The notes beneath the pieces were generated by a model that worked only from the letters and a program-made list of their open reading frames with translations, had not been told where the DNA came from and ran no database searches. From positions 50,923,833-50,987,832 of the forward strand of contig NW_022145606.1 in NCBI RefSeq assembly GCF_000002235.5: a stretch of 64,000 nucleotides of DNA, in the 5' to 3' direction. This document shows, in pieces, positions 24,501-39,400 of this stretch (positions are counted from its first letter, which is position 1; each line of letters opens with the position of its first letter). The position numbers and the translations under genes were made by a program. Source of the stretch: Strongylocentrotus purpuratus (taxonomy: Eukaryota; Echinodermata; Echinoidea; Camarodonta; Strongylocentrotidae).

Positions 24501-27500
24501 TTTTACATCTTAACTTACATCATTCAAGACACTATGTTCACATATCCTTTAAACAATTCAGTCAATTTATACAGAGATGATTGACTTATTTAGAATGATT
24601 GAACTTGAATCATTGCTTCTGAGCAAAATGGTTTGGCCCAACTCTCTCTCTCTAAGTGCCATATCGATTTTGGCAATCATGCTGTTCCACAACCCTCAGC
24701 TCCTAGCTTTCTCTATTAACTCTTAAGCTGCCACCCATACAATGCACCCAGTGCCACAGTGCTAATCCCTATTGTGCCAGCCACAAATCCCCTGTGTGCC
24801 AAGTTAATTCTACTGTTAGTTCAAGTGCGTGTTTTTTAATTCTTACAAAAAACAAATCGCTAAATTCCTCGAGAAAATCCAATCTGACTGTTGTATATGA
24901 AGAAGCGTAATCGAAAGCCGATAATCTGATGCACGCGATAGTACTTTCAATAGTGCTGCAAAAGCACTCAGCACGGTGCAATGGGCATGAACAATAACTG
25001 TTATTACATGTGCGTGCTAGCGTGCACAAAGCAGACAAGCGGTAGCTCGCTAGCATGAACGTAGCAATCAATCGATAGCGCGCTCGCGTGCACACGGCAC
25101 TATAACAATAGCGCGCTAGCAGTCTCATGGCAGGATATGAGTTAACACCACTGCCAGTTCTTTGACTCCTCTCTCTTTAACTTCTTTAGACTGTCCATCC
25201 AAAATATCCTTCTTCTTCTCCTACTCCTCCTTACCACAAGTCAAAGCAAGATTCTCTATGCCTTCTTTACGTGTAATGTGGCCCAACTACGATGTTCAAT
25301 TTGACCCTATGAACTCACATTGAAATTAGACAGGCAGGGTGGTAGGGCAATATTGGCCTGTGTCCACTGTGACGAGATTGCATTGTCCTCATTGATGATC
25401 ATGACGGTTCTATCCACGCCTCCTACTCTGCGCTTCATCTCAAGGTTACCGTAGGTGGAGCCATAGATGTAGTACCACACAGAAGCTATGCAGCTGGTCC
25501 CTGCCTGGCCAAACTTAGGGCTGACCAAGGATGCATAGTGGTTTCTGGTGCTGGTCAATCCATCAACAAAGTAGTAGATACCTGAATAGATAAGAAAGAC
25601 AGAATGAATGAAATATGATACAGATGGCTATAGGACACCTACCCCCCTAGGGCAACCATCCTCTAGGAGGTAGTTGTCTGGGGGGTAGTTGTTCGGGGGT
25701 AGTTGTCCTAGGGGGTAGTTGACTGGGGGTGGTTATCTGGGGGTGTATGTCCAGGGGGTAGGTGTCGATCCGGATACGGATATAGATATATTCTACGACA
25801 ATCCTAATATGTACAAACTATCGGAGATGTCTCGCATAGCCACTCATGCTGACTTGATATAGGCAGTTAAGGAAATTAAACATCAAACCCACAGCGTAGG
25901 GAAAATAAATGATGATGATAATGAGTAGATCAGAAAGAGGTATGAGTACAATCTGATATAATTTACTCCAAACCTGTTGGAAAATACTACAGGAGATGCC
26001 CCATGCTTCCAGTTTCTCTGGAATAGCCAATCACCATGGCTTGAGATAAGCCATAAAGGAAATAAACATCTAACCCAACAGAGTAGGAAAAACAAATGTT
26101 AAATGGTGAACATGTTGTAAGACCTAAGATTAAAGGGGATCTCAAAAAGTATATGTCAAAGTGAATAGCATGAAAGTATGCCCAATGATGCCCCAAATAC
26201 CCTTCGATCACAAATATATGTTTTCTTTCTTTCTTTTTCTTGGGGGGGGGGGGGGGGAGGAGGGCTGCATCACTACAAAATGATTTCGCCCAGATATGTT
26301 TCATTGTTATAAACACAAATCAAAGTCACAAGAATGTAATACAATAACTTGGAATGAGTTTTCATACTTACCCATCGGACTACCCCGTGAATGATCCAAG
26401 ATGGGTCCAGCGAAAGTGGCATCCTCTGAATTATTGTACCTGGACCAGTCAAAATTATCATTAACCCCCTGGGTCCACATACACAGATCATCCTCAAAGT
26501 CACACACAGATGCTAAAGAAAATAAAGAGAAGTTCATTTTTCATTCACAGGCATTTGATGAGGTCTAGGAATAAGGTCTACAAAAAAAAGAAGATGTTGT
26601 ACTGCCCCCTTTGCGACCGACCCCAAAATCTTGAAATTTACAGTTAGCTTAAAAAAAATCAAAAAAAAATCAAAAATCTACCGTTTTTTAGAAAAAAAAT
26701 GTATTAAAGCATTCAAAGAGATATCAGCCCAAAGAGAGAGTTTAAAAAAACTTTAAAAAAGAAGAACGACCGACCCATGTTTTGGCACCTAAAGGGCAAT
26801 ACAACATTTTTTTTTAGGCCTAACTGATTAGAAAGTGTAGCCAATCTGAATAGAGTGAATTGAATAGCGGCAAAATGATTTAATATAGTGTACAAAGTTA
26901 AATGTATGAAGTTGGATGGTTGGCTTGAAATTGCAAAAGTCACAGCAACATTCAACCCATGTAAATTGTTCTTCATTTGAGAGGATTATTTACGGGGGAA
27001 ATAAGGTACACATACATTTCAAAATGTTTAAAGGCTAATCATGAGAAAGTTTATTTACAGAAAGATAATAAAAACTTTACTCAGATACCCAAAGACGAGT
27101 ACCTGTATGTACATTTTCATTCATCAACCCTAAATCTTAAGAATTTCCATCCAAACTGCATCAAAACTACCACTTCTATACATTACATTGAGCAAAGGTT
27201 ATGAAGTGGAGATTACTAACATTGCACACACGGGCATTAAGTCAGGTCAGACTACGTACTACTCATTCTATTTTAAAATGGATTTAGATGCTCTCTGCTA
27301 GCGTGACAATGAATATTGATGAATATCAGAGATACTTACGGCAATCTATCTCATCGGAAACATCATCACAATCGTAAATAAAGTTACAGAACTTCTCTGA
27401 CGCGATGCATGTACCATCTTTGCAGGCTCTCTCACCAACGTCACAGTGTGGGCTATCTGTAAGGTCAAATGTCAATGAAGACAAACAATTTCTCTTATTA

Positions 27501-30500
27501 GGGATGTAAAGTGTGTATTAACTTCATCAGAAAAGTAACAGTAATAGTGTAGAGGAATTGTGTGACTTAGAGAAAAAATGTTTTGGTTGTGAAGATCTGT
27601 TATCTCTCTGCTGGAAGCCTGAATAGCATTTAACGCCTTTCTACATGTAGCTCTCAGCAGACAGATTTAAGAACTCCAGCTTTTCTCTGTGATTCACCTG
27701 ATTGTATATTTAACACAGTCCTCAAATTCAAGCTTCCTATCCCACCGCTACCATCATGTTATAGAGTGGTGAAGTGTGACGTCATCAAAAATCTATTTTT
27801 AGAATTTCTCAATTTTTTCTTCATATTCGGAAAGAACATCAAAAATAATGTCCAAATGTCGAAAACCAATTGAATATGTTAAGTATTGGCTGAGATATAA
27901 CCATCTGAATGAATATATGTCCTATGGGAACTCAGTGTTATACGCTCTGGCTCCTAACCATTAGGAGCCAGAGCATATAACACTGAGTTCCTATGGGGAG
28001 TATATTTATTCAGATGGTCATATCTCAGCCAATACTTAACATATTCAATTGGTTTTCGACATTTGGACATTATTTTTGATGTTCTTTCGGAATATGAAGA
28101 AAAAATTGAGAAATTCTAAAAATAGATTTTTATGACGTCACAGCTTCGGTACTCTATACTTATTAGTTTAATGATACACAGTATAGTCTGTCTGAGAAAG
28201 TACCAATAAGTTGAAGAGAAACCACAAATTGCTCAGTTGTATCTGCATAATTGATATCCCTAACACATTCTTTGTAGGCATTACAAAGAATATGATAATA
28301 CTAATAATATCGGGTTCTTGTATAGCGCTCATATTTGTCAGACTAGACACTCCTGGTGCTCCCGATTATTACCCTGGCATTAGCACGACTGACATTACGG
28401 TGCTCTAGCATTTCAAGGAATTAATTCCTGTCAGGTACCCATTTACATCACCTGGATCGAGTGTGGCAAATGTAGATCAATGTCTTGCCAAAGGACATTA
28501 GTGCCGCGGCCGGACTTGAACCGCGGACCTTGTGATCCACATTCCGGTGACAAATTCACTCGACTACGACACCTCTAACTTTTAAAGAATCACAGAAATA
28601 AAATATTTCAGGCTCACTGACTAATGGACACTAATACAGAGGCTGCAACTTCAGGGATTGTTAGAATGAATTAAGATATTAATTGAAATTCGCTAAACAT
28701 ATGGTAACATATTCTTGACTGAAAGAACAAAAACTTCTTGCAATTTGACCTGTAGGTGTGACTGATTCAGGTAACGTCTGATCAGGGTCTTTGATGCATC
28801 CTGGTGTCATTGTGATGTCATCAAGCGCTATGCTGTCATCCAGACCTCCTGCGATACCTTCAAAGTACACCTACAGGAAAGAGAAAATGGTCTTACAAAT
28901 TATTATCATAATTATCATTATTATTACCGGTACCATTATTATTATGACGATTACCATTATTATTATCATTAGGTACAGCCTAAATGAATGAATGATGATA
29001 GGTAAGAGATTGGTCAGTGTTTAGACAACACATCCTAAACGTGATGTACGCGTACCATGATTGTATTTACCCCTACAATAACGGCATTATTACACGACCA
29101 GACGTTGACTCAACGCCAGTTGTACGTGAGATGAAGACGCTTAGATGTGGACAATGTGTGGAAGGTGTTTACCGGTAGGCAGTACTTGTATCGTCTAGAG
29201 CGATAGTACATTTCTGGGGTAGCATCAGTTGGAAACAGAAATAGTGTTTATTTTCCTTCAGGAAGGAAACAAGTACAATTGCCGGAGGGAAATGTATTTT
29301 TTTTAAATCTTCTTCATTAATTATTAATATCTTTAAAATATCCTAGCCCAAGCATTAAGAGCTATTTTGACTATGTAAAAATTATTTTCTTTCCTGTTGC
29401 ATCATAGTCTCTAAGCTAGCTTGAATCGCTGATTGCAGCAATGCCAGCCATTCAGCTAGATGAAGCAATATGGCAGCTTAAAATGTGAAATTAGGTGGAA
29501 AAAAAATGAAAGTTGGCTGAAGAAATAACATTACTTGCTTGCTTGTTTGTTTTACCTGAATGCTAAGAAAGCATGTGTATGCTTGAAAGCAACCAGGTGA
29601 CCAGCGGCTTTAAGACCTCTCCAAGGGACTTGGTAGTGCCTTACCAAAGAGTACTCATGCATCTACTTGGGTTCGAATTCCTCTATTTACTTAATGATAA
29701 ATGTCTGTAAATATTAATAAAAATGACAATTATTTACCTTGAATTTATATCCGGTGTCCATTGGGACAGTGTACTTAATCCATGCCTCTCCTGTTGATGT
29801 AGTCTGTGTCCAGGTCCTTACTGGATCATCATGGGTCGATACTTGGGTCAGAACACTCAGGCGATTCACATTAGCTCCGTTCATGAAGGCCCAGAAACGA
29901 AGCTAAAATGGGAAGGGAGATATACAACTGTCATGTAAAAATAGACGACATTTAGACATCCTTACAAAAACACAGAGTGGGGGAATGTGAGAGAAATTTT
30001 ATTCATTTGTTTATTGCAACCATGTTTTAGATTTCATAAAAAGACGGGGGAAAGCAAGCAAGAAGGGTAGAGAGTGGGAAAGAGAGGAAGAAGGTAAGGT
30101 ATAGGAGGAGAAAGAGAGAGAGATAAGTGGAAAGAATAAATAGCTTAAAACCATTAGAAAGATAGAGTAAAGCTAACTTTCATACTTTAATGTAATCAAC
30201 CCATCTGCAGATAACAATTTATATGATATGTATGACATGTAATGAAGTAATGAAGTAGCTTTACACGTCGTTGGAATAATGAACCCTTACACCAATGAAC
30301 AGCATTAAAGTGATACTAAACTGATAAACTGTCTGCCCTCAAGTAATGTTTATTGCATAGCGCCATCCCATGGTCAACTTGCCAATAGTGTATAACCCAA
30401 TGCCTAATTCCCACTTTGCAGAGGACTCGATGCGAGAACCGAGAGTGCAGCTATGGAAGCAGTGGGTAAATACAGGACCATACTGCTACAGCTGATCTGA

Positions 30501-33436
30501 GTTGGCGCTAGAGGGGATTTTGTGATAGTGCTGTTAGTACAGTATGGCTTTAAAGCCCATCTATACTAGTGTACAGGAGGGATTAGACCACCCTGCAAGG
30601 TCACTGACAGGTGGTTTTGTCATCAAATCAGCTCTCAATTAACATAAGAAATAGGGCACAATGGGAGATTAACAGGTAAAGCGAGTTCGTAATTAGGATT
30701 TTCGCATGGGCAGATAAAGGTCATTCGTACCCAAATTGTAAAACCATTGAGACGATTACTCGGATCGTGCTCATGAAAGTTATGTAATCAGTATTCATGT
30801 ATGCACCAACGGTACATTTTCTGATACACAGGTGGAAGTATTCTTCTCAAGAGGGCAAACAAAAGGTATTCATGAAGCACCTCCATCACTTTGGCAGTGA
30901 TTATTCTAAAATGCACAGGTGGGAAGTATCCATCGTGTCTAAGATCTGTGGATATTTTGGGGTCATGCGGTCCAGAGCTATTACGAACTCGCCTATTAGA
31001 CATTGTTGGCTGTATAGAGGGCGCAAGTAGCTATAAGTAGTACATTATGGCTATTAATGGAGGTGAATACAGAGGCAAAGACACTGACCTCACAGTCTCC
31101 AGAGTTTTGAGGTCTAGAATAAATTAGCCCATCCAGCAAAGCCTTCTTGTTTGCGTCACCTTCAGCTGAGTCCAGATAGAAGTAATGGCCTAAAAGAGAG
31201 GTGTTATTAAAGGTAACACAAAGTTTTGGAAAATTTTGAAAATTGGGTGGATAAGTGATTATTTACCATTTTGATATATTTGGATGCCCCTGTGGATGTA
31301 TTATATACACTAGAAGAATTAGCCCCTAAAACACTTCTGCTTTCAAGAAAAATTGAATATAAAAATTTACCGGTGCTCCTGGTAAATTTTGAAAAATTTC
31401 AAATAGCGCCTACGGCCGTACAAAGTTAGCTGCGACCATGAAAGTCTCAGAATATGTCGTTGTGATATATAATTTCCAAACGGGAATAGCTAATCAGTCG
31501 ACTTTAGTCAAGAAACTGTTGTTTCATAGCTTAATTAAGATCTTGACCTTGAAAGGGAGCTATACAACATAAAGAGTTTATTATTTACAATTTCAAAACT
31601 TTAGACTCGTTTTCAACCGCGACAACGATCACTTAATATTGGATCGCGTTTGCTTCCAATATGTTCAATTGAACCAAATTCATGACCCCATACCAAAACT
31701 TTGTATTACCTTTAATACTATCATTATTATAAACATTATTATTATTAACAGTATGAATACTGATGAGGCTCCCCTGGGTAAACAAGACATATTATTATTA
31801 TTACAGTGGGTTCTAAAAGGTAGTGACTCTCCTCTAAAATGTGCCTCCATTTAACGTCCTATCCGGGGACGGGTTGTTTTTAACTGTAACATAACCTGCG
31901 CCTATGATACAGGGGAGGTGTATTAACACGGACGGCAAGCTTCAGTCATTTGAACTCACAATCTTTGGTTCAACAGGCAGACACTTCACCAACTGAGCCA
32001 ACTCGACTTCATGTGTACACATGTAGTCCTAATGAGGACTGCTATGTTGTAGAGAGGATAGATAAATAAACAAACTCAGGGGGTAGGGGTACTCTTTCTT
32101 GCTTCGTCAACTACAATACTTTAAACCCTTTCTCCTTTTCTCAACAAATATTTACAGTAACTCCTTTCAAGGACCTCCATATTAAAACCCTTAAACCACA
32201 CCCATCTTAACACTTGAACAAAAAAACACTTCTTGGACCCATAATTTTAGGCGTGGTCATTATTACTACCACTCACCAGTTGAATTAACATACTTGTAGG
32301 AATGGTCATCAGAGGAACCCCCGCTGTGGTTACCCTTATAAAATAAAGGGCCAAAGCCATCTCTACACTATACATTAACATAAAATTAATGGACACATGT
32401 CATATATGCATGGTCATTATCACTAGCACCTACCGGTTGGATTGCCATAGGTGTGGTCATCAGAGGGCCCTCCATCTACCTCACCTTGGAAACCATTAAA
32501 CCACACCCACTCTAGGTCATCTTCTGAATCCTGGCTCCAATCGCATACTGTGCCTGATTCAAAGTTACACATTCTGTATGCACCTGAGGAACACAGAGAA
32601 GAGATGATGACATTATACGACGGGACAGACTTCATGAATTATGAGGAACAATGCTTAAAGACAAACCAAAACTAAAACTCATGGACATAACTATTTGTTT
32701 TCAAAATGCATTAGTTCAAAGTCCAGAGACCTTATTGTTTATCTATGTCATTTCAACAACAACAAAATACTGAAATTCAGCTAAATAGGTCACTCTCTTT
32801 TGGCAAAGGGGGGGGGGGGGGGAGGGCACACCTCCTAAAATAATTACTTTTTATTAGCTTTGTTTTTTCTTCATCCTTCATCAGTTAGGATCATCATCAC
32901 ATTCATTTGTGAATTTATAATGGTTTGGAAGTAAAACTCATTTGAATTGAATTAAGAATTACAATCAGAGACAAATTAAAACTGAAACTTAGTGACTTAC
33001 TGCATGTATTTTCATCTGTTCCATCTCCACAGTCGTTAGCGTAATCACATTGAGCTGTGTATGGCACACAGAGCTGGTTATCACACTGGATCTCACATGG
33101 GACATAGGACTCCACTGCACAGCCGGTGAATGAGATGGCGTCAATGGCAATGATATCACTGTCTGATTCCACAAACCCAGCAAATAAGAGCTGGAGAATG
33201 ATAGGATAAAAGAGAAAGGGTATAACTGTCTTAAATAGAACGATTACTAATAATTACCTACATGTAAATGTGCATGTATACTCAATAGCTGCTTGGGTCT
33301 AATTTCATTCTATGTATTAATTTTATTTCTCATCTTGCCTTTCTCTCCCTCAATTTTCTTACCTCTTCCTCTCTGTCTGTCTGTCTCTCGTTTCTCCATG
33401 ACCCAGCTACTACTTCTACTACTAATATTACTACTT

Positions 33437-33467
<31 letters not shown>

Positions 33468-36400
33468 AGCCACTACTACCACCCCTGCTACTACTACTAC
33501 TACTACTAATATTACTACTTCTACTACTACAGCCACTACTACCACCTTGCTGCTACTAGTACTACTACTACTACTACTACTACTACATGTACTACTACCT
33601 CTACTACTACTACTACTACTTCTATTACTAATACTGTTACTATTATTATTAATAATATTACTACTACTACTACTACTACTACCTCTACTACTACTACTAC
33701 TTCTATTACTAATACTGTTACTATTACTATTAATAATATTACTACTACTACTACTACTACTACTACCATTATAACTATTACTACTACTTCTATTACTAAT
33801 ACTGTTACTATTACTATTAATAATATTACTACTACTACTACTACTACCATTATAACTATTACTACTACTTCTATTACTAATACTGTTACTATTACTATTA
33901 ATAATATTACTACTACTACTACTACTACTACTACCATTATAACTATTACTACTACTTCTATTACTAATACTGTTACTATTACTATTAATAATATTACTAC
34001 TACTACTACTACTACCATTATAACTATTACTACTACTTCTATTACTAATACTGTTACTATTACTATTAATAATATTACTACTACTACTACTACTACTACT
34101 ACCATTATAACTATTACTACTACTTCTATTACTAATACTGTTACTATTACTATTAATAATATTACTACTACTACTACTACTACTACCATTATAACTATTA
34201 CTACTACTTCTATTACTAATACTGTTACTATTACTATTAATAATATTACTACTACTACTACTACTACTACCATTATAACTACTACTACTACTTCTATTAC
34301 TAATACTGTTATATTACTATTAATAATATTACTACTACTACTACTACTACCATTATAACTATTACTACTACTTCTATTACTAATACTGTTACTATTACTA
34401 TTAATAATATTACTACTACTACTACTACTACCATTATAACTATTACTACTACTTCTATTACTAATACTGTTACTATTACTATTAATAATATTACTACTAC
34501 TACTACTACGATTATAACTATTACTACTACTTCTATTACTAATACTGTTACTATTACTATTAATAATATTACTACTACTACAACTACTACCTCTACTACT
34601 ACTACTACTACTACTACTTCTATTACTAATACTGTTATATTACTATTAATAATATTACTACTACTACTACTACTACCATTATAACTATTACTACTACTTC
34701 TATTACTAATACTGTTACTATTACTATTAATAATATTACTATTAATAATATTACTACTACTACTATTACTACTACTTCTATTACCGCACTATACCTGATA
34801 GGTAGTTTCTCTCCTCCCCATACCAACATCTACACTCATCCAGTAGGTGCTCTGAGATTGGGATGGGGTCCATAGAGTGTAGCCAGACTGATCGGTCATC
34901 TTCACCTCCAGTTTGAACTCAACCGTAGAAGAGGATGTCTGTTCAGGGAAATGAGAAAGGAGAGAGATAATAATAATAATAATAATGAACGTTATTTGTA
35001 TAGCGCATATCACTAACACAAAGAAAGTCCCTATACGCTTAGAAAAGAAGGAAATAGAGATAGAGCGGAATAGAAATGAACGATACATGAAAATAATTAA
35101 TTACAAACAACAATAATGATACGCAACTCCTATATAGCTTACATGAGATAGAAGAAACATTTGATCATCTTTGTTACTGACCATTATCAGTCTCATACAC
35201 ACTTTGAAATGTTAGAAGTGTCGTAGTGGAGTGGTTTAAAGGTAAAGACCAGTTTTGGAAACGCCCCCCTCTCAAAAATGAAATGGAAGCTCTTATTACC
35301 AACCATGTGAAAGAATATGTTTTGACTAATGCATAATGAACTAATTTTGCTGAGAAACAGCCTACTAATTGATATATTTTGTAAAATATTATATCTATTT
35401 GGACCTGACAGATACCGCGTACGTGTTGCGTAGTCCCATATACATCTTTCTGTGTACAGTGCGGGTACCTTTACCAAGACTGGGCCAAATTTCTTATCAT
35501 TTTGATGATTCCAGAACCTTGCAGTACACACCAATACTTATATGCTAGATGATCAAACTTTTCTGATCGATTCCACAACGTTTCTTTCACAATGCAATCG
35601 CATGACCATAACTGGTCTTTATCTTTAAGCACATGACTTAAAATTCAAAGGTCTATTATCATTATTAATTCAGTGTTGTGATGTCTTCTTTATTCTTTAA
35701 CTGTCACCCCATAGGGGCAGGGGCTAGGGAGAACAAAATCTTGAATACTGTAAAGTTCACAATAATTACTAAAGAAGAATAGCCCACCCCTCCCCAGTAC
35801 TCCAGCATCAATCTTAGCTCCCCCCCCCCCCAAAAAAAAAAGGGCACTTGAAAATGTGAAAATCATTTACGTGTGATTGATAAAGAGCTCAAAGTGACAA
35901 GTCAACATAAAAATAACAACCCTTTTTTCAGTGAAAGACGAAAACAAGATATTTTTTGTTGTTCAGTCAAACCTACTTTATTGACAACTTGTATAGAAGA
36001 TCACCTGCCTATAAAGACCACTTTTCCTGTCTCCATTGCTCTATAGGCTGTAATAACTACCTTCACAATCAAACAATGAATATTTAATGTAATTTAACTT
36101 ACCTGATAGAAGTACCAGAAGTCAAAGCGACAGTCAACGGATGTATCAGGGAGGATAGGGCTTGTAAGTCTTGCAAACTCATTGAACTGACCATTACCAG
36201 GTAGAACCCTCATGTAGAATCCTACAAAAATAATCACAACAAATACTATTAGAAATGAGGCACCGATTTAAACACAAGATATTTAAGATGCTATAGATTG
36301 AGAGACCAAATTTGGAAATAATGCCTGTATGGTGTTTGGGGACTGATCTTCAATTGCTTCAATGTAATTGTCGAGTCTACATTAAGACCTGAGTTCTCGC

Positions 36401-39400
36401 CTCCATTCATGATGTTTATCTACATATACAAATCAGTAGAAGAGATACATGTTTGTACTAATTATTTGTTCTATTACATGAAATATATATATATATATAT
36501 GTATATATTCACAATATTTGAATCTCTACCTACCATTATCTCCCTGCATGTTCTAATAATTATAATACTGTCAAATGATTAAGAACGACAAACACAATAA
36601 GTACCATAGCGCTTACAAATATATGAAAAGAGGACAACAAATGTACAGTCTCACAGGAAGTAGATCACTGGGGAAAAGGTAAGTTTTGAGGGATCTTTTG
36701 AAGGTGGCAAGACAGGTAATTTCCCTTATGGAAAGAGGGATGCTGTTCAAAGTCTTTGATGTGGCTACTGCAAAACGTTATACGTGTATATACACCGTAT
36801 CTTTTACACTATCTGACTGGTATACCTACCACTATCTGCCTGTACACTGAGTCCTGGTATGGTTCCTACATCCCCTGCCTCCTGCCCCCATGCATACTGC
36901 CCAAAGCTCTCATCACGCCACCCGCACAGGCTGGTATCAAACTGGCATGGTCCTGCATATGATGAGAATAGTAATGGTTTGAGGAGAGCCAGATGGACAT
37001 TCAGTCATAACACTTTACATTTAATCAACAACTCTTTTCATTACCTCAGTCCCTCCATGCTTTCAAAATGTGGTGTTGGAGGAGGATGCTGAGGGTATCC
37101 TGGAAGCTGCATAAATCAAATAATGTTGTCAGTAACCAAATTGGAGTGAAGGTCATACTATTTTGGACTTTGGATTTTGGACACATTTCTAGGAGAGGTG
37201 ACAACCTGGTGAAGACCATAAGGTCATGTTGAGGGTCAACAAAAACGTGGTAGGCCAAAAGTTTGAGGGGCTGACGGAATAAAAGAGATTACTGGCATGA
37301 ACATCTGCACAGTTCATTGCTATGCCCAGGACAGAAGAGGTTGGAACGTCATCATCAATAGGGTCACAAATAGTCAGTCATGACTTGTAGGACGACACCG
37401 ATTATTACGCCAGTATAGATAATAAACTAATATATGAAAAAATAATTTCAGAATAAACACCGTGAAAGGCTGTGGGCAAACTTGTTGTAGAACTGTTGTT
37501 GATAGCAAGTTTCATGAGACAGGGCCAAGAACGATATCTTACCACATAAAGCCTCATCCGAATTATCCGGACAGTCTTGTTGGTAATCACAGTACTGATC
37601 ACTGTCGATACAGGTCTGATCAGCACACTGCCATTTACCAGCCCCACATGGACCAATGGTTGTAGCTGCTGGGGTAGTGGTACCGGCTGGGAGCCCACCT
37701 AGACAGATAATGAGATGAACAAGGACAGTCTTTCAGGGCTTTTTTATCTTTCATTAGAAACATATTATTGTGAGCATGGTCTTTAGCTGCAGCTCTGTGT
37801 CAAAGGCATCGTTTAACAATGATTAATCTGAGATGCACGGCCCTACGTGTTATCAGTGTCTGTGATACGGTGTTATATTAAAGCCCTAAAAGTGTTGTGC
37901 CTCAAAATTATCATGTAGTGCCTCAAAAAAGTTAAAGAAGAGGGGTTCAAATTTTTTAAATTTTAGTACAAAACAAGTGGAGAGCTGCTGGTAACAAAAG
38001 TATTTCATGAAGAGTAGCAAATTTACACATAAGTATGATCAGCCAAACAATAACAAAATCAGAACTTTCATATTGCATTTTCCCATGTTTTCAAAGATCT
38101 CTTTCCTTATTTTCTTTTATCAAAACCAGTTTGACTGTTGGATGGAGGTCCCCATCAGCAATAAATGTGTTAATTCTCTAGAGATGAAGCAGTAGAGCCT
38201 ACCAGTGGTTGTAACACAGTCAGGTGTAAAGGACGTATCATCAATTCCTATATCTCCATAAGGACCATCGCCTCGGATCGCCTCTATTACAACCTGGAAG
38301 TTGGGTGACCCTGAAGCCGGTAGGTCGACGTCTGCAAGCTCCCAGTAATCGTTGGAATGGCCAGTCTTGGTGAACAGGGTGGTCATGTAGCCTCCGATCG
38401 ATGTCCTCATGAAGACATTTAGAGTGCCCATGTTGGAACCAAACATGTGATACCAAAGACGGAACTGAAAATGAGGGTGAGAATAGACCAGTTCACCGTT
38501 ATCAACGTTCCAAATGCCCTTCTTACATTTATATCTCATAAAAAGGTTGCAAAAAATGATTGATTGCAAATTATACTTGACCCATTTCGTTTTGTTGGAC
38601 TCTGGAATTCATTTACTTACTTTACAGTTGCAATTTTCATTGATAATTTTTCTTCAAAAGTAACCTCTAAATTCAATTATGATATCCCCCAACCCGGGTG
38701 ACATGGGCATACATGCTAATGCCTTTTTAAGAATTCCATTTAGACCTCTCTCACACTTTCCAATAACGAGGTGGGTTATTTCATTACAACAGAACGTGTA
38801 TATGAACAATTTACTAAAGAAAATGTGCCCTTAATGATAAATAGAAAAATACACATTCATCAACATAGAAAGTAGAGGAATATTAAATACAACGCAGTTG
38901 GAGAAATCACACAATAGAATATTAGAGGAGAGCATGGAGTAAAGTTAAAATGTGAACTGCTCAAACTTACCCTACACTCAGGACCATTGGAGCTGTACAC
39001 CTGACTGATCAACCTAGCGCTATCGCCCTCATTGTAACCATCTGTGCTTGCATCCATTACCATATAGTAACCTATCACAGAAACACAATCACCATACCCA
39101 TTACCATGTACACATGTAGTAACCTATTACAGAAACACAATTACCATAACCTTTCTATATAGTAACCTATTACAGAAAAACAATTACAATACACATTGCT
39201 ATTTAGTTACCGGTAGCTATTACAGAAACACAATCAATACCATATAGAAACCTATAACAGAAACACAAAGCCATTACCATATAGTAACCTACTACAGAAT
39301 CACAATTATCATACCATTAAAAAGTAAACTACTTAAAAAATACAATCATCGTCCCCATTACCATATAGTAACCTACTACAGAAACACAATCATCACACCT

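Noticed and set aside
24769-25128. 119-codon frame similar to one at 40805-41077
   Set aside because: The likeness comes from two copies of the same MITE; differences between copies do not respect codon positions.
33539-34273. 244-codon Val/Ile-rich frame, looking like a membrane protein
   Set aside because: Translation of the ACT satellite with its higher-order unit; hydrophobicity comes from the repeat, not from selection.
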